Assembly (NCBI GenBank): GCA_037176705.1
Contig: CM073885.1
Coordinates: 221,290,290-221,354,289, forward strand
Direction: 5' to 3'
Length of the DNA: 64,000 nucleotides
Origin: Molossus alvarezi
Lineage: Eukaryota > Chordata > Mammalia > Chiroptera > Molossidae
The translations under genes and the position numbers were made by a program. Below, piece after piece: positions 12,401 through 22,079 of the stretch (within the stretch, counting starts at the first letter, position 1; every line of letters begins with the position of its first letter). The notes beneath the pieces are model-generated. The model had not been told where the DNA came from. It saw only the letters and a program-made list of their open reading frames with translations, and did no database searches.

Positions 12401-15400
12401 TTCTTAATAATTAAGGGGTTAATTTATTAAGATGTAATAATACTAAATATTGAGCATCTAATAACAATGCTGCACAATGTCTGGAGCAAAAACTGACAAC
12501 TACAAGAAGGATTAGACAAATCCATAATTATACTAGAACATTATATACCTCTCTTTCAATAATAGAACAAGTAGACAGAAATTCAGTAAGAATGAAGACT
12601 TGAACAACATTATCAAATAATTTGATCACAGTGATATTTATAAAACATTCCAGCTCAGAGCAGAACATATATTCTTTGCAAATGCACAAAGAACACTTGT
12701 GAAGATAGACCATATGCTAGGCTATAAGCCTCAAAAAAATTAAAACATTTTAAAAAATATGTTTTTATTGATTTTTTTTTAAGAAAGAGAGGAAGGGACA
12801 GAGAGATAGAAACATGGCTGTGAGAGAGAAACATCCATCTGCTGTCCCCTGCATGCCTCCTACTGGGGATCAAGGCATGTGTCCTGACCAGGAACTGAAC
12901 TGGGAACTCTCAGTCCATGGGACAAGATTCAATCCATTGAGCCACACCAGCCAGGTGAGTCTCAAAAAATTTTAAAAGCAGTCAGGCCATACAATGTATG
13001 TTCTCTGACCACAACAGAACTTAATAACACATCTGGAAAATTCTCCAGTATTTGAAAACTACATAGCAAACTTCTAATAACTCATGGGTCAAAGAAGAAA
13101 TCAAAATGAAATTTGGAAGTATTTTAAAATAAATGAATATGAAAAGATAATATTTAATTTGTGGAATGCTGCTAAAGCAACACTTAGGGAGAAATTAATA
13201 TCACTACATACTAATATTAGAAAGGAAGAAGCATCAAGTCAGTGACCTCGGCTTCCATCTTAAGACATTAGAAAGATGAAAAAATTTTACTTAAATAAGT
13301 AAAAGGAAATAATAAAGATGAGTGGAAATCAGTGAAGTAAAAAACAAAGACAACAAAAAAAGTGAGAAAATGAAAGCTCGTTATTTGACATGATCAATAA
13401 AACTAATAACTCTTTAGGCAGACTGCTCAGCAATAAAAGAGAACAAGAACAAATTACCAATATCAGAAATGATATTACTACAGATTTTATAGATATTAAA
13501 AGGATAATAAGGAAATATTATGAACAATTTTAAACTAATAAACATGACAACTGAGATGAAATGAACAAATCCTTTGGAAAATACAAGCTATAAAAAAGAC
13601 TTTTCCTCAAAGAAAACTCCAGGCCTAGATAGCTTTGCTGGGGAATTCTATCAAATATTTATAGAAGAATAATTTCAATTCTGTACAAATTCTTCCAGAA
13701 AATCAAAAAAGGAGGCAATATTGTCTAACTCATTCTTTTGAGTTCAGCATTATTCTGATACTGAAATCAGACAAAACATTAAAAGGAAAGAAAACTACAG
13801 GCCAGTATCACTCTTGAACATATAAGAATATATTCTACACAAAAATTTAACAAACTGAATCCAAAAATATATAAAAGAGATGATACATCATTAAGAAGTA
13901 GGGTTTATTCTAGGAAAGCAATGATGGTTTAACGTTCAAAAATCAGTTGATGTAACTAATCATCTTAACAAACAAATAACCAAAAATAACATATTTCAAA
14001 AGATAAAAAATATTATTTGACAAAATTAACATTCTTTTCCGATAAAAACTCTCAGTAAACTAGGAAGAGAAAGGCACTTCCTCAACCTGATAAAGGGCAT
14101 TTACAAAGAGCTATATTTAATATCATATTAATATCTTCATTGGTGAAAGACTGAATGTTTTCTTCCTAAAATCAGGAGCAAGACATGAAGCCCTGGATGG
14201 GTAACTCAGTCGGTTAGAATGTCCTCTTGACACGCCAAGGTTGTGGACTGATAGTCAGGACACATACAAGAATCAACCACTCAGAAGAGGGGGTGGTGGG
14301 GGAAGGGAAGAGATAAACCACAGAACTTATATGCATGTACTGCATAACCAATGGACATGGACAACAAAGCCGGGGATGAGTTGGGGGGGATGGGGAAGAG
14401 GGTGTCAATGGGGAAAAAAGGAGAAACATCTGTAACCAAAAAAAAAAGAATCAACCAATGAATGCATAAATAAGTGGGACAACAAATCACTGTTTCTTTT
14501 TCTTTCTCTCAAATTAAAAAAAAAATCAGGAGCATGGCATGGAGAATAGCTCTTAGTAATTCCATTTGACATATAGCCCTGGATGTTCAAGGCAGCGCAA
14601 TAAAGCAAGAAAAAGAAATCAAAGTTATTCATATTGGAAAGAAAGAATTAAAACTTCTTAATGACAGACATGATGTAGAAAATCTGATAGCTTCTACAAA
14701 AAACTCTGACAATTATTATGTGAGTTTAGCAAGTTTTCCACATTCAAGGTTAATATAAAAAATCAACTGTATTTTCATGTACCAGTAGTAAAACTCTAGC
14801 TGGCTTTTTGGTGGACTTTTACAAAGTGATTCTAAAATTTATATTAAAATGCAAAGGACCAAGAATATCCAAAACAACTTTGAAAAAGAACAAAGTTGGA
14901 AAACAACCTGATTTAAAGAATTATTATAAAACTATAGTAATCAAGATAGTAAAAAAGACCTGAATTCCAGGCCTGGTTTTAATATGAACAATGAGATAAA
15001 TAAATAAATGCGAGCTTGACTACTCTGTATGTATGACTGTTCTTTAAAACCTAAAGACATAACTATTTTTTAAATTAGGTATTTCCATATAAAAATGTAG
15101 TACCTAGTGGGAGGCAATGCATTTTCTTCATTGAAGGCATTCTCAGAACTAAATATGTAACCAAAGGCTTAACTACCAACCAATTTGTTATTGCATTATA
15201 ATGGCCCAAGGAAACAGTATTATTTTTGAATATCATAGATAAAAAAAAAACAACTCAACCATCTAAACCTCGAGTTTTTTAAATAAGATTTTGAAAGATT
15301 TAATGTTAATGGAGAGGACAAATTCATCTAAAAAATATGTAATTTTACTTACAAAAATGAACTGGGATTGAAATTCTTCAATACACGAGGAAGCACCAAC

Positions 15401-18400
15401 AAGCTGGTGATTGTGGTTTGTGACTGGAAGGGTTTTGAGGGTGAAGTTTTTCCTACAATGAAGTTTTTTGCTTTTCCCCTGTAAAGAATAGTTAATAACA
15501 ATTATTGTAGATATTTCTGTCCCTTTTAAATTTTCATTTCTTCCTAACTTTGTATAGTAAAATTAATACATTTCTCTTCATGAAAACTGCTTTTAAGAGT
15601 ACATTTTAAATTTCACTGAAATTATTTTAAAGGAACTTTCTCAAAATTACTCTAAAATTCATCTAGAAACACAAATTTTCCTAAAAATGAAGAGTGATAA
15701 TGAGGGAAAATATGCCTACAGGTATTAAAAATATTTTACACAGAAACAATAGCAAAAATAGTTTGCTACTCTCCTAGACAGAAAAATCTAGAAATAGTTC
15801 AAGTAGATAAAAGCCTTTAGAATTTAAAAAATGGCATTATAAGTAAGTGGAGAAAAGCTATAAATCATGTCAAAATGAACTAATTAAGAAAACAGTAACA
15901 TCCTTTATATAATAAAATATGATGAAATTCCATGTATTAAAAATTTAAAGATAAAAACCATGAGGAACTATAAAAAATATAGAGAATGTTTATATAATCT
16001 TAAGGTGGGAGAGGCTAACATCAGACAACACAGGAGAAAATAGAGTTGACTACTTAACAAAAAAGTCTGAATTTTAAAAAACAAAATCAACCCCATTAAT
16101 TAGAATTAAAGACAACAAAAATTAACTGCAACATAGATGGCAGTTAAATGATTCATAACCTCAATATACCGTGACACTATAATACACTTTAAAAAATATA
16201 AAAATAGAAGAGGACCTGAAGAATTAACTCACATACACACACCAAAAGAAATACAAATGGCTAATAAACACATTAAAAATATAGAAACTCACTAATACTC
16301 AAAAATGAATGAAAACAATGACATTTTTGCCTATCATATTTAGCAAAGGTTAAAAATACAACTAATACTGAGTATTAGGGTGGATAGAGATTTTTATGCA
16401 TTGTTAGTAGAGTAATACATTGGTGTACGTTTTGTGGTAGGTCTTTGGAAGAAAGCAAGTCTTAAAAATGGCGTGGCTCAGTTGGTTGTAGCGTTGTCGT
16501 ACCTTACACCAAAAGGTGGAGGATTCAATTCCATCAGGGCACATACCCACGTTGCTGGTTTGATCCCCAGGGTGCATACAGGAGGCAACTGATCGATTGC
16601 TTCCTTCTCTCTCTAAAATCAATTTAAATTTTTAAAAATAAGATCTCTTTAAAATTTAAAAAAGCGTACAATTTTTGATCCAACAATTTTATTTTGAAGA
16701 ATTTAGTTCGAGGAAATAAAGATATGTACAAAGCCCTAGCCGGTTTGGTCGAGCGGTTAGAGTGTTGGCCTGCAGACCAAAGAGTTGCGGGTTCCACTGC
16801 GGACAAGGGCGTGCACTTTGGTTGCAGTTTGTCACTGGCCCTGGTCGGGGTCATGTGGGAGGCAACCAGGTGATATGTTCTTCTCATGTCAATATTTTTC
16901 TCTCTCTCCTTCTCTCCCTCCCTCCCATTTTATCTGAAGATAAATAGAAAAATATCCTCAGGTGAGGACTAAAAAAAAAAGATATGTACAAAGATTCAGC
17001 TACAACAATGTTCATTTTAGTGCTGTTTAAAATAGTGGATAACCCATATATAATATGAGGACTGATTACATAAACTATTGTTCATACATAAAATAAAAAA
17101 AACTGTATGGTCATTAAAAATGTTCTATAAAGCTGATGCCAATAAGTCCTAGCAAGGATATAGAACCAGAGGAACTTTTTTATGCTGCTGGTGGGACTAT
17201 AAACGGGCAAACCACTTTGGAAAATCATGGTGATATCTACATAAACTGAACATACACATCCCTAGGACTCAGCAATTCCATTTCTAACAGAAGTGTATAT
17301 ATATTCTTCAGAAATGTGTACATAAGTGCATCAAAAGACACAGACAAAATGTTTGTAATTGAATGGAAAAATTAGTTTATTTATACAATGGGATATTATA
17401 TTACAAAGAAAATAAATGGACTACTATCACATGCTACAACGTGTATTAAGCACACAAACGAAATGTTGAGCTAGAGTACATAGTATATGACTCCATTCAT
17501 AAAACTGACAATGACAGCAGTTAACTCTGTGGGTGTAGTGGTTGGGATAGAGCATGAGGGAGGCTTCTGGGCCACTGGTAATATACCATATCTTGGTCTG
17601 AGGGAAGTTACATGAGTGTATTCACTTTGTGAAAATTCATTGGTCTATATAATACACCTATGATGTGTGCACTTTTCTCTATATATGTTATACTTCAATG
17701 TAAAGTTTAGTTTAAAAAAAATCAAGGTTCTATATGGTATTCTCTTAAAAATGTGATCCATAGATCTGCAACACAATCATGTGGGATGCTTGTTATAAAG
17801 TGCAGATTCCTAGACTCTAACACAAACTTACTGAATCAAATTCTCTAAAGAGGGGCATGAGATTCTGCATTTAAACAAGCTTTCTTGATTAGTCTTTTTT
17901 TTTTTTTTTTTTTATCCTCACCCGAGGACATTTTTCCATTTTTTGTTCAGGTAGAATGGGAGGGAGAGAGAGGAACGGAGAGAGAGAGAGAGAGAAACAT
18001 CAACGTGAAAGGGACACATCGAGTGGCTGCCACCTGCACGACACACCAGGGCTGGGGACAAACTGCAACCGAGGTACGCCCCCTTACGGGAACCAAACCC
18101 GGGTCTCTCTGGACCGCAAGCCAACACTCTAACCGCTGAGCCAAACCGGCCAGGGCTCTTGATTAGTCTTACATAGGCAAACTAACATTCGAAAGCCATC
18201 GTGAAAAATATAGGGTGGGACAAAAGTAGCTTTACAGTTGTTCATATGGAAAATAATATAATAATTAATAATACAACAATAAACTGTGTTTCACGTACTT
18301 ACAATTGTAAATCTACTTTTGCCCCACCCTATATTTAACATTATGGAAAATAGTAGTTGAAAGTGGACTCTGGTGCCAAAATACCTGGGTTCAAATCCAC

Positions 18401-21055
18401 TCTCTGCCATTTAACAGCTGTATGACTTGGGGAAGGTATTCTAGCTCTCTGGGCCTCAGTTTCCCCAAATGGTAAAATGAGAATAATAATAGTATTATCT
18501 TATATGATTGTTGTGAGGACTACATAAATGAACAATACATGCAAAGTGCTTAGACTAGTGCCTGGCACATAGTAAGTACTTTCATTTTTTAAAAAATCTG
18601 TTTTTATTAATTTTAGAAAGAGAGGAAAGGAGAGGGCAAAAGAGAGAGAGAGAGAAACATTAAAACATTGATGAGAGAAACATTGATTGTCTGCTTTCTG
18701 CATGCCCTGGCTGGTGTGGCTGACTTGGTTGGAGCATTGTCCCATACAACAAAAGGTGGTGGGTTTGATTCTTGGCCAGGGCACATACCCAGGTTGTGGG
18801 TTTGATCCCTGGCTGGGGTAGGAGGCAACCTTTTTTCTCATATCAGTGTTTCTCTCCATCTCTCTCCCTCTCTCTCTCCTGTTCTCTAAAATAAATAAAG
18901 AATAAAAATAAAAAGAGAGAAGCAAATAAAAAAGAGGGTATACATACAGTATAATTCTATTTTTATAATACTATATAAATATAGATGAATTTATATAGAA
19001 ATATACACATACACATAACTAGAATGATACTCATCAGAGTGTTACCAGTATTATTTCTGGATCATGTGATTATCGTTAATTTTTATTTTCTTTCCTTTTA
19101 TATCTAATTTCCTATAATAAAAAATTTCTTATTAGGAAATATTTCTTAAAAGTAACTTATGGTTTATTTGATTTATTATGCCCACTTTCCCACTTTTAAT
19201 GTCCTCTTATCGTTACATATAGCTGACGCCTTACTATAGGATAAAAATCCTTCAGAGCAAATTGCACAAGATATTGCACATTTATTAATAAGGAAGAAAG
19301 TGAAGCAGAAAGTGACCAAGACCACATGGCAGTTACACTTCTGGACCACTTCCCTTGCTTCCAGTTGTCAGGGAGGAGATACTTTCATTACTATTGTGGA
19401 ACCCACAGGCTTTCCCTGAACTTTCCACATTGGAATCAGTCAGTCTAAAGTTTTTGGAAGCAAATACACTTCTAAGTATATGAAGTCAAGAAAGGTACTG
19501 AGGGTGAGGCTGCCAACCCATACCACTAATATCACTGAGAAAAAACAGAATTCAACTAAAATTTACTTATCCAATCCTTTCATTTTCCTTTTCAGATCTC
19601 TTCTGTCCTTATCTTCTCCTGTTCTTATCTCTTTTTGGTTTCTTCCTTTCAGTCCTACCTAGGCTTTAAGTTTGAATGTATGTGGCTCTAAAAGTATGCT
19701 TTGGTCCTATTGGAGGCTCTGCTCTTGACTTTTGCTCCAGAGTGAGCAGGACTGCCAACTTGGAACTTTACTTCAACCCTCTCATGTCCCTCTATTTTTC
19801 AGATACAAATCTTGAGTTATACTATCTCCTCGGGCTACTAGTAAAATACTCCTACTACATATTACAAAGTCTCAAGCAGCAGTTTACATTATTAAAAACT
19901 TAAAGAATTTCAAAACAAGTATTGTGAGGCTTCTTAAATAGTACCATAAAGAGCGAGTAATGGGGGCAAGCAGTATCTCATAAACAAACCTGTAAGTGAG
20001 ATGGGGAATCAAAGATAGAAGGTATGACTCCAGGTTTCAGTTTAATATTTGGAGCACTTCTGTCAAAATCTGTCTTCTTAAAGTGCCTTGAACACAACAC
20101 ATCTCCTTTTTTAGGCTCCCAAATGCCTGCAGCGTTCACATCAAGTCTTTTCATTGCCAATACCCATTTTCTTTTGATATTTTCATCGGTGGGGAATCTA
20201 GAAAAAAAATACAAGAAGTATTTTTAAAATTAAACACTACTAATATTATAGTATACTTGAATTAAGGATGTGACTAAATTAATTCCTTAACTAGTTTATT
20301 ACTCTTGGGAAATATTATGGAAACCATCAAGATTTATGCTTTCATAACCTTCAGGTTTTTAAAAATCTTTATTGTTGAAAGTATTACAGATGTCTCCCCT
20401 TTTCCCCCCCATTGACCCCTCCTCCCGGCTCCCACTCCCCTCCTGCTTTCCCCAAACTATTGTCTGTGTCCATTGATTATGCATATATGCATATAAGTTC
20501 TTTGGTTTATCTCCTCCCAACTTTGTTTTAATAGTCAAATTTTTCTACCAATCATGCTGTAGACATGTGGCCCTCATTTAAATTTTTCTCATGTTATAAA
20601 GAAGATTTTTCAAAGGATATTTAATACTTTATAGTAGATACACAACTGAAGGTTTATTTTTTTTTGTCCAAGGATAGCCTATATTTGGGCAAAGATCATT
20701 CAGAATGTAAACAATGAATTTCTTTGAAGGTATGTTAAATGCAAAGTAATTCTAGAAACATGGCTTTGATGATATTTTTAACAAGCCTAATACCTTGGCG
20801 GGTATCTTAAACTTCTAAACTAAATTATAAAAATGTGAGGGTATCACTGTCACTTCAAATTTACCCAAAAAGGTTACTTAAGAAGAACTTGGGAACTATA
20901 GGTCAAGCCTTAAGTTTTAAGTAAAACCGCTTTTTGCTTTTTAAAAGTACTTGGCTTTAAACAGCAAAATCTTACACGTGAAAAGTCAGTCCTTTTAACT
21001 TGGAATTGGGCAAACAGCGAGAAGCACATCCAATGGCCGAGCAACATTTCACCAT
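9149..21055 (-). CDS. THAP6: THAP6, THAP domain-containing protein 6 (four coding exons, complete)
   Basis: The coding exons are 20976-21055, 19990-20197, 15353-15478 and 9149-9403, read on the minus strand. They sum to 669 bases, that is 222 codons plus TGA, the length I know for mammalian THAP6. Residues 1-90 form a THAP zinc finger of C2CH type: C5, C10, C62 and H65 as ligands, the conserved W38, and a 'GVIPSIF' form of the AVPTIF box at 83-89. Residues 139-142 read EHSY, the (D/E)HxY motif through which many THAP proteins bind the cofactor HCF-1. Residues about 146-205 are rich in E, K, L and R in heptad-like order and should form a coiled coil. The family binds DNA in the nucleus. Targets of THAP6 are not established, so a role in transcription is inference from the domain. 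The frame is intact with consensus splice sites. It starts head to head with RCHY1. Confidence 0.96.
9895..10126 (-). mobile_element. Ves-type SINE, minus orientation
   Basis: The reverse complement begins 'GCCCTGGCCAGTGTGGCTCA', followed by a B-box-like 'GGGTTCGATTCC'. The GA-rich middle (CT-rich in sense) is present. The 3' tail is degenerate and the start on the low-coordinate side is approximate. Confidence 0.85.
11638..11873 (-). mobile_element. Ves-type SINE with target-site duplication
   Basis: A full-length copy in minus orientation. It is flanked by the perfect direct repeat GTAAGATTCTT at 11627-11637 and 11874-11884. It sits inside the ancient L1, so it is younger. Confidence 0.93.
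12750..12954 (-). mobile_element. Ves-type SINE, older subfamily, minus orientation
   Basis: This has the 'TTTTTATTGATT' and 'AGAGAGGAAGGGACAGAGAG' form of the SINE, with head 'CTGGCTGGTGTGGCTCAA' on the minus strand. Imperfect duplicated L1 sequence (around 'CTCAAAAAA..TTTTAAAA') lies on both sides. Confidence 0.85.
14181..14521 (+). mobile_element. Ves-type SINE split by a later L1 fragment
   Basis: The head 'GCCCTGGATGGGTAACTCAG' starts at 14190. The body resumes after the inserted L1 piece and ends in an A-rich tail. AAAATCAGGAGCA occurs at 14168-14180 and 14522-14534, which is the duplicated target inside the host L1. The SINE parts proper are about 14181-14267 and 14446-14521. Confidence 0.85.
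14280..14445 (+). mobile_element. 5'-truncated L1 3' end inserted in a SINE
   Basis: About 166 bases matching the 3' UTR of the young L1 in this window (compare the reverse complement of about 36417-36575), ending 'ACATCTGTAACC' plus a run of A. The direct repeat AAGAATCAACCA lies at 14268-14279 and 14446-14457. This marks an endonuclease-type insertion into the SINE. Confidence 0.9.
15353..15478 (-). CDS. THAP6: THAP6 coding exon 3
   Basis: The acceptor is TTTACAG before GGGAAAAGC and the donor is GTAAGT (minus strand). It encodes 42 residues (97-138), a linker rich in K, N, H and S between the THAP domain and the HCF-1-binding motif, ending FQSQFIF. Its phase is 0 at both ends, so skipping it would keep the frame. 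Confidence 0.95.
15600..16465 (+). mobile_element. Decayed LINE-1 3' region, plus orientation (part 1)
   Basis: AT-rich sequence that follows the late ORF2/3' UTR of old L1 elements ('ACACACCAAAAGAAATACAA', 'GGCTAATAAACACATTAAAA'). It continues beyond two inserted SINEs at 16640. The 5' limit is uncertain. Confidence 0.6.
16466..16640 (+). mobile_element. Ves-type SINE, plus orientation
   Basis: The head 'GCGTGGCTCAGTTGGTTGTA' is followed by 'CACCAAAAGGTGGAGGATTC' and 'GGGCACATACCCACGTTG'. The tail is 'CTCTCTCTAAAATCAATTTA'. This is the 'CCAAAAGGTG' subfamily. Confidence 0.88.
16641..16717 (+). mobile_element. Decayed LINE-1 3' region (part 2, between SINEs)
   Basis: A short L1-like piece ('CAACAATTTTATTTTGAAGA') between two SINEs. 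It joins part 1 and part 3 of the same element. Confidence 0.5.
16734..16977 (+). mobile_element. Ves-type SINE, full length, with target-site duplication
   Basis: AAAGATATGTACAAAG is repeated perfectly at 16718-16733 and 16978-16993. The head is 'CCCTAGCCGGTTTGGTCGAG' and the 3' end is 'ATATCCTCAGGTGAGGACTA' plus A-run. Confidence 0.95.
16990..17720 (+). mobile_element. LINE-1 3' end (old L1M type), plus orientation
   Basis: Typical old L1 3' UTR order: 'AACAATGTTCATTTTAGTGC', 'GCTGGTGGGACTATAAACGG', 'GGACTCAGCAATTCCATTTC', 'GTGTGCACTTTTCTCTATAT', ending near 'TTATACTTCAATGTAAAG'. It closes the element started near 15600. Confidence 0.8.
17897..18156 (-). mobile_element. Ves-type SINE with target-site duplication
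   Basis: TCTTGATTAGTCTT occurs at 17883-17896 and 18157-18170. The minus-orientation copy is full length. The poly(T) run at about 17896-17913 is its A-tail. Open frames on both strands here are the SINE's own. Confidence 0.95.
18211..18331. mobile_element. Short palindromic DNA transposon (Tc1/mariner-like MITE)
   Basis: A 121-base element with inverted ends TAGGGTGGG(A/G)CAAAAGTAG on both sides, about 28 of 31 terminal bases matching. It is flanked by TA on each side (18209-18210 and 18332-18333). The TA target and the short internal AT-rich loop fit a non-autonomous Tc1/mariner element. No transposase is encoded. Confidence 0.9.
18355..18585 (+). repeat. MIR SINE, nearly full length
   Basis: The order 'CTGGTGCCAAAATACCTGGG', 'CTCTGCCATTTAACAGCTGT', 'GGGCCTCAGTTTCCCC', 'GATTGTTGTGAGGACTACAT' and 'GCCTGGCACATAGTAAGTAC' covers most of the MIR consensus in plus orientation. 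Confidence 0.93.
18588..18702 (-). mobile_element. Truncated Ves-type SINE, minus orientation (left arm of inverted pair)
   Basis: Only the A-tail side and the GA-rich middle remain ('TTTTTATTAATTTTAGAAAG', then GAGA repeats, then 'ACATTGATTGTCTGCTTTCT'). The tRNA head is replaced directly by the next SINE in the opposite orientation. Confidence 0.8.
18704..18915 (+). mobile_element. Ves-type SINE, plus orientation (right arm of inverted pair)
   Basis: It starts 'GCCCTGGCTGGTGTGGCTGA', carries 'CAACAAAAGGTGGTGGGTTT' and 'CATACCCAGGTTGTGGGTTT', and ends in CT repeats and an AATAAA-rich tail. Confidence 0.9.
18916..19989 (-). other. THAP6: THAP6 intron sequence, no recognised feature
   Basis: AT-rich intron sequence with no nameable repeat. 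The open frames 19480-19662 and 19676-19903 (plus) have no recognised domain and lie in the intron. Confidence 0.4.
19990..20197 (-). CDS. THAP6: THAP6 coding exon 2 (core of THAP domain)
   Basis: The acceptor is TTTTCTAG and the donor is CAG followed by GTTTGT, a weaker than usual donor (minus strand). The first base completes a valine codon split from the previous exon. It encodes residues 28-96 with 'KKGDVLCSRHFKKTDFD' carrying the third and fourth zinc ligands (C62, H65), W38 and the AVPTIF-like box. Confidence 0.97.
20356..20530 (-). mobile_element. L1 3'-end fragment, minus orientation
   Basis: On the minus strand it ends 'TTTCAACAATAAAGATTTTT', preceded by 'ACATCTGTAATAC' and 'GGACACAGACAATAGT'. 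It matches the distal 3' end of the L1 at 36217-36365. It is a 5'-truncated insertion in the THAP6 intron. Confidence 0.85.
20531..20975 (-). other. THAP6: THAP6 intron sequence, no recognised feature
   Basis: Nothing recognised apart from the donor GTAAG at 20971-20975 (minus strand). Confidence 0.5.
20976..21055 (-). CDS. THAP6: THAP6 coding exon 1 (start codon)
   Basis: It opens with ATG at 21055-21053 in the context GATCATGG (+4 is G). It encodes MVKCCSAIGCASR and onward through 26 residues plus two bases of a split valine codon. The zinc ligands C5 and C10 are here. The fixed THAP start M-V-K-C-C identifies this as the true start. The transcribed exon extends to 21078, where the acceptor TTTCAG lies. 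Confidence 0.97.
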
Positions 21056-21059
21056 GATC

Positions 21060-21071
21060 TTAGCAGCTCAT
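21060..21071 (-). promoter_or_regulatory. THAP6: Minimal upstream ORF in THAP6 leader (M-S-C-stop)
   Basis: On the minus strand ATGAGCTGCTAA lies in the spliced 5' leader. Its stop codon ends four bases before the THAP6 start codon. It is out of frame with THAP6. Whether ribosomes use it is not shown by the sequence. Confidence 0.55.
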
Positions 21072-21078
21072 AACAGAA

Positions 21079-21979
21079 CTGAAAGAAAATTAAAATGGTC
21101 AGAGTTAGCAACTTCACGGCCCAGGGGAACATACGTATTTACCTTTTCCAGTACATTTTAGGTAAAGTGAAATCACATTAGATGGCCAAAGGCAAATATT
21201 TTCTTCCAACACCTGCAGCTTTGCTTGTAAAAATTTCCAGGGGCTTGGCTCTTTAATAAGTCATATTTAGCTATGCACTATGAAGCATATGCTTTCAATT
21301 TCTAGGCTTGTTTGTACCTTTCCCTTCCACTGCTGCCTTCCACGCTCGCTCTGCCTCGGGGCTTTAGCACCCTAACCCGTCCCCGTCGTTCAGCTCAAGC
21401 GTTGCCTCCCCAGGGAAGCCTCCCTTGACTCCCAGAGAAAGGCAGATCCCCTCTACTACGAGCTCCTGTGGACCACACGCTTCTTCCTAGCACTTCTCAG
21501 GGCTGTAATCTTACATTGAGGTCGGAGAGTCTCTAATGTCTCTCTCCCCAGCAGCCTGGGAGTCCCACGAGGGCACGGTGCGGCGTGTTTTCTCACTTCT
21601 GGTCCCCACGACCTAGCTCGTGACTGGCACACAGTAAATGTTAACACGTATTCTGGAGGAACGAAGAGCCACCAAAGGGGAAGGGGCGGGCAGAGGAAGA
21701 AGCAGAGCCAGGCGCCGGTGAGAGTCGGGGTGCCCAGCACCGCGGCGCGCGCCGGCGTCCGCTCGGAGCCCAGAGGCGGGCGAGCTCCGCCCCTTTCTCC
21801 AGGCTCCGGCCCCCGCAGCGGAGAGGGAGGGGCCGCCTGTCAGGTGCCGATGCGCCCCAGAGGGTCCCTTCCCCGGGGGCCTCCGGGCGTCTCCGCGCCG
21901 CTGCAGTCCTCCTCGCCCCGAAGAGTGCGGGCGGGCAGCTACAGGGTGGGGAAAGAAGAGGCAACCTAAGAGTTATTAC
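21079..21979 (-). other. THAP6: THAP6 first intron, in the 5' leader
   Basis: Inferred intron between a donor G|GTAATAAC at 21979 and an acceptor ...TTTCTTTCAG at 21079-21080 on the minus strand. It contains an L2 fragment and the left half of the CpG island. Confidence 0.65.
21380..21645 (+). repeat. L2 LINE 3' end, plus orientation
   Basis: The order 'TCAGCTCAAGCGTTGCCTCC', 'AGGGAAGCCTCCCTTGACTC', 'CACGAGGGCACGGTG' and 'GACTGGCACACAGTAAATGT' is the well-known 3' end of L2. It carries more CpG than usual, as it lies beside the island. Confidence 0.85.
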
Positions 21980-22055
21980 CGTTAGCTGCGAAGACAGCGA
22001 CTAACGTCGACAGAGATTGCGTCTTCCTTTGCTTCCGCCCTGTCAGCCGGAAATC
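21980..22055 (-). other. THAP6: THAP6 non-coding first exon (inferred)
   Basis: On the minus strand, 'TCGCAGCTAACG' is followed by GTAATAAC, a good donor. The downstream acceptor at 21079-21080 leads straight into the coding exon. The transcription start is not visible and the upper limit is a guess. Confidence 0.5.
22033..22052. promoter_or_regulatory. Paired ETS-type sites in opposite orientation
   Basis: TTCCG at 22033-22037 (CGGAA on the minus strand) and CGGAA at 22048-22052 (in GCCGGAAAT) are ETS-family cores about 15 bases apart, one facing each gene. Opposed ETS sites are common in bidirectional promoters. Binding is inferred. Confidence 0.55.
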
Positions 22056-22069
22056 CGACTGCCCCGGGT

Positions 22070-22075
22070 CACGTG
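22070..22075. promoter_or_regulatory. CACGTG E-box
   Basis: Palindromic CACGTG in the context GGGTCACGTGCTC, which is close to the USF-type consensus. It lies centrally between the two genes. Confidence 0.55.
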
Positions 22076-22079
22076 CTCA

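Larger units (their letters stand above)
10300..14990 (+). mobile_element. Ancient LINE-1 (L1M type), plus orientation, heavily decayed
   Basis: The sequence follows the order of an old mammalian L1: an ORF1/intergenic part near 11100-11640 ('GAATTTATCACCAGCATGGC'), then ORF2 endonuclease and reverse-transcriptase parts near 12100-14160 (for example 'GAAAACTCCAGGCCTAGATA', 'GTAGGGTTTATTCTAGGAAA', 'AAACTCTCAGTAAACTAGGA') and a C-terminal part to about 14990. It is full of stops and indels. Later insertions interrupt it at 11638-11873, about 12750-12954 and 14181-14521. Boundaries are approximate. Confidence 0.85.
9404..15352 (-). other. THAP6: THAP6 last intron (5.9 kb)
   Basis: The donor is GTAAGT at 15347-15352 and the acceptor AG lies at 9404-9405 (minus strand). 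Its interior is mostly an ancient L1 in the orientation opposite to the gene, plus four Ves-type SINEs. About 9410-9890 and 14990-15350 show no recognised repeat. Confidence 0.9.

Noticed and set aside
21641..21969. Open frames of 83-107 codons on both strands
   Set aside because: They are in the CpG island. High G+C removes stop codons, frames overlap on both strands, and the products are R/P/S/A-rich without known domains.
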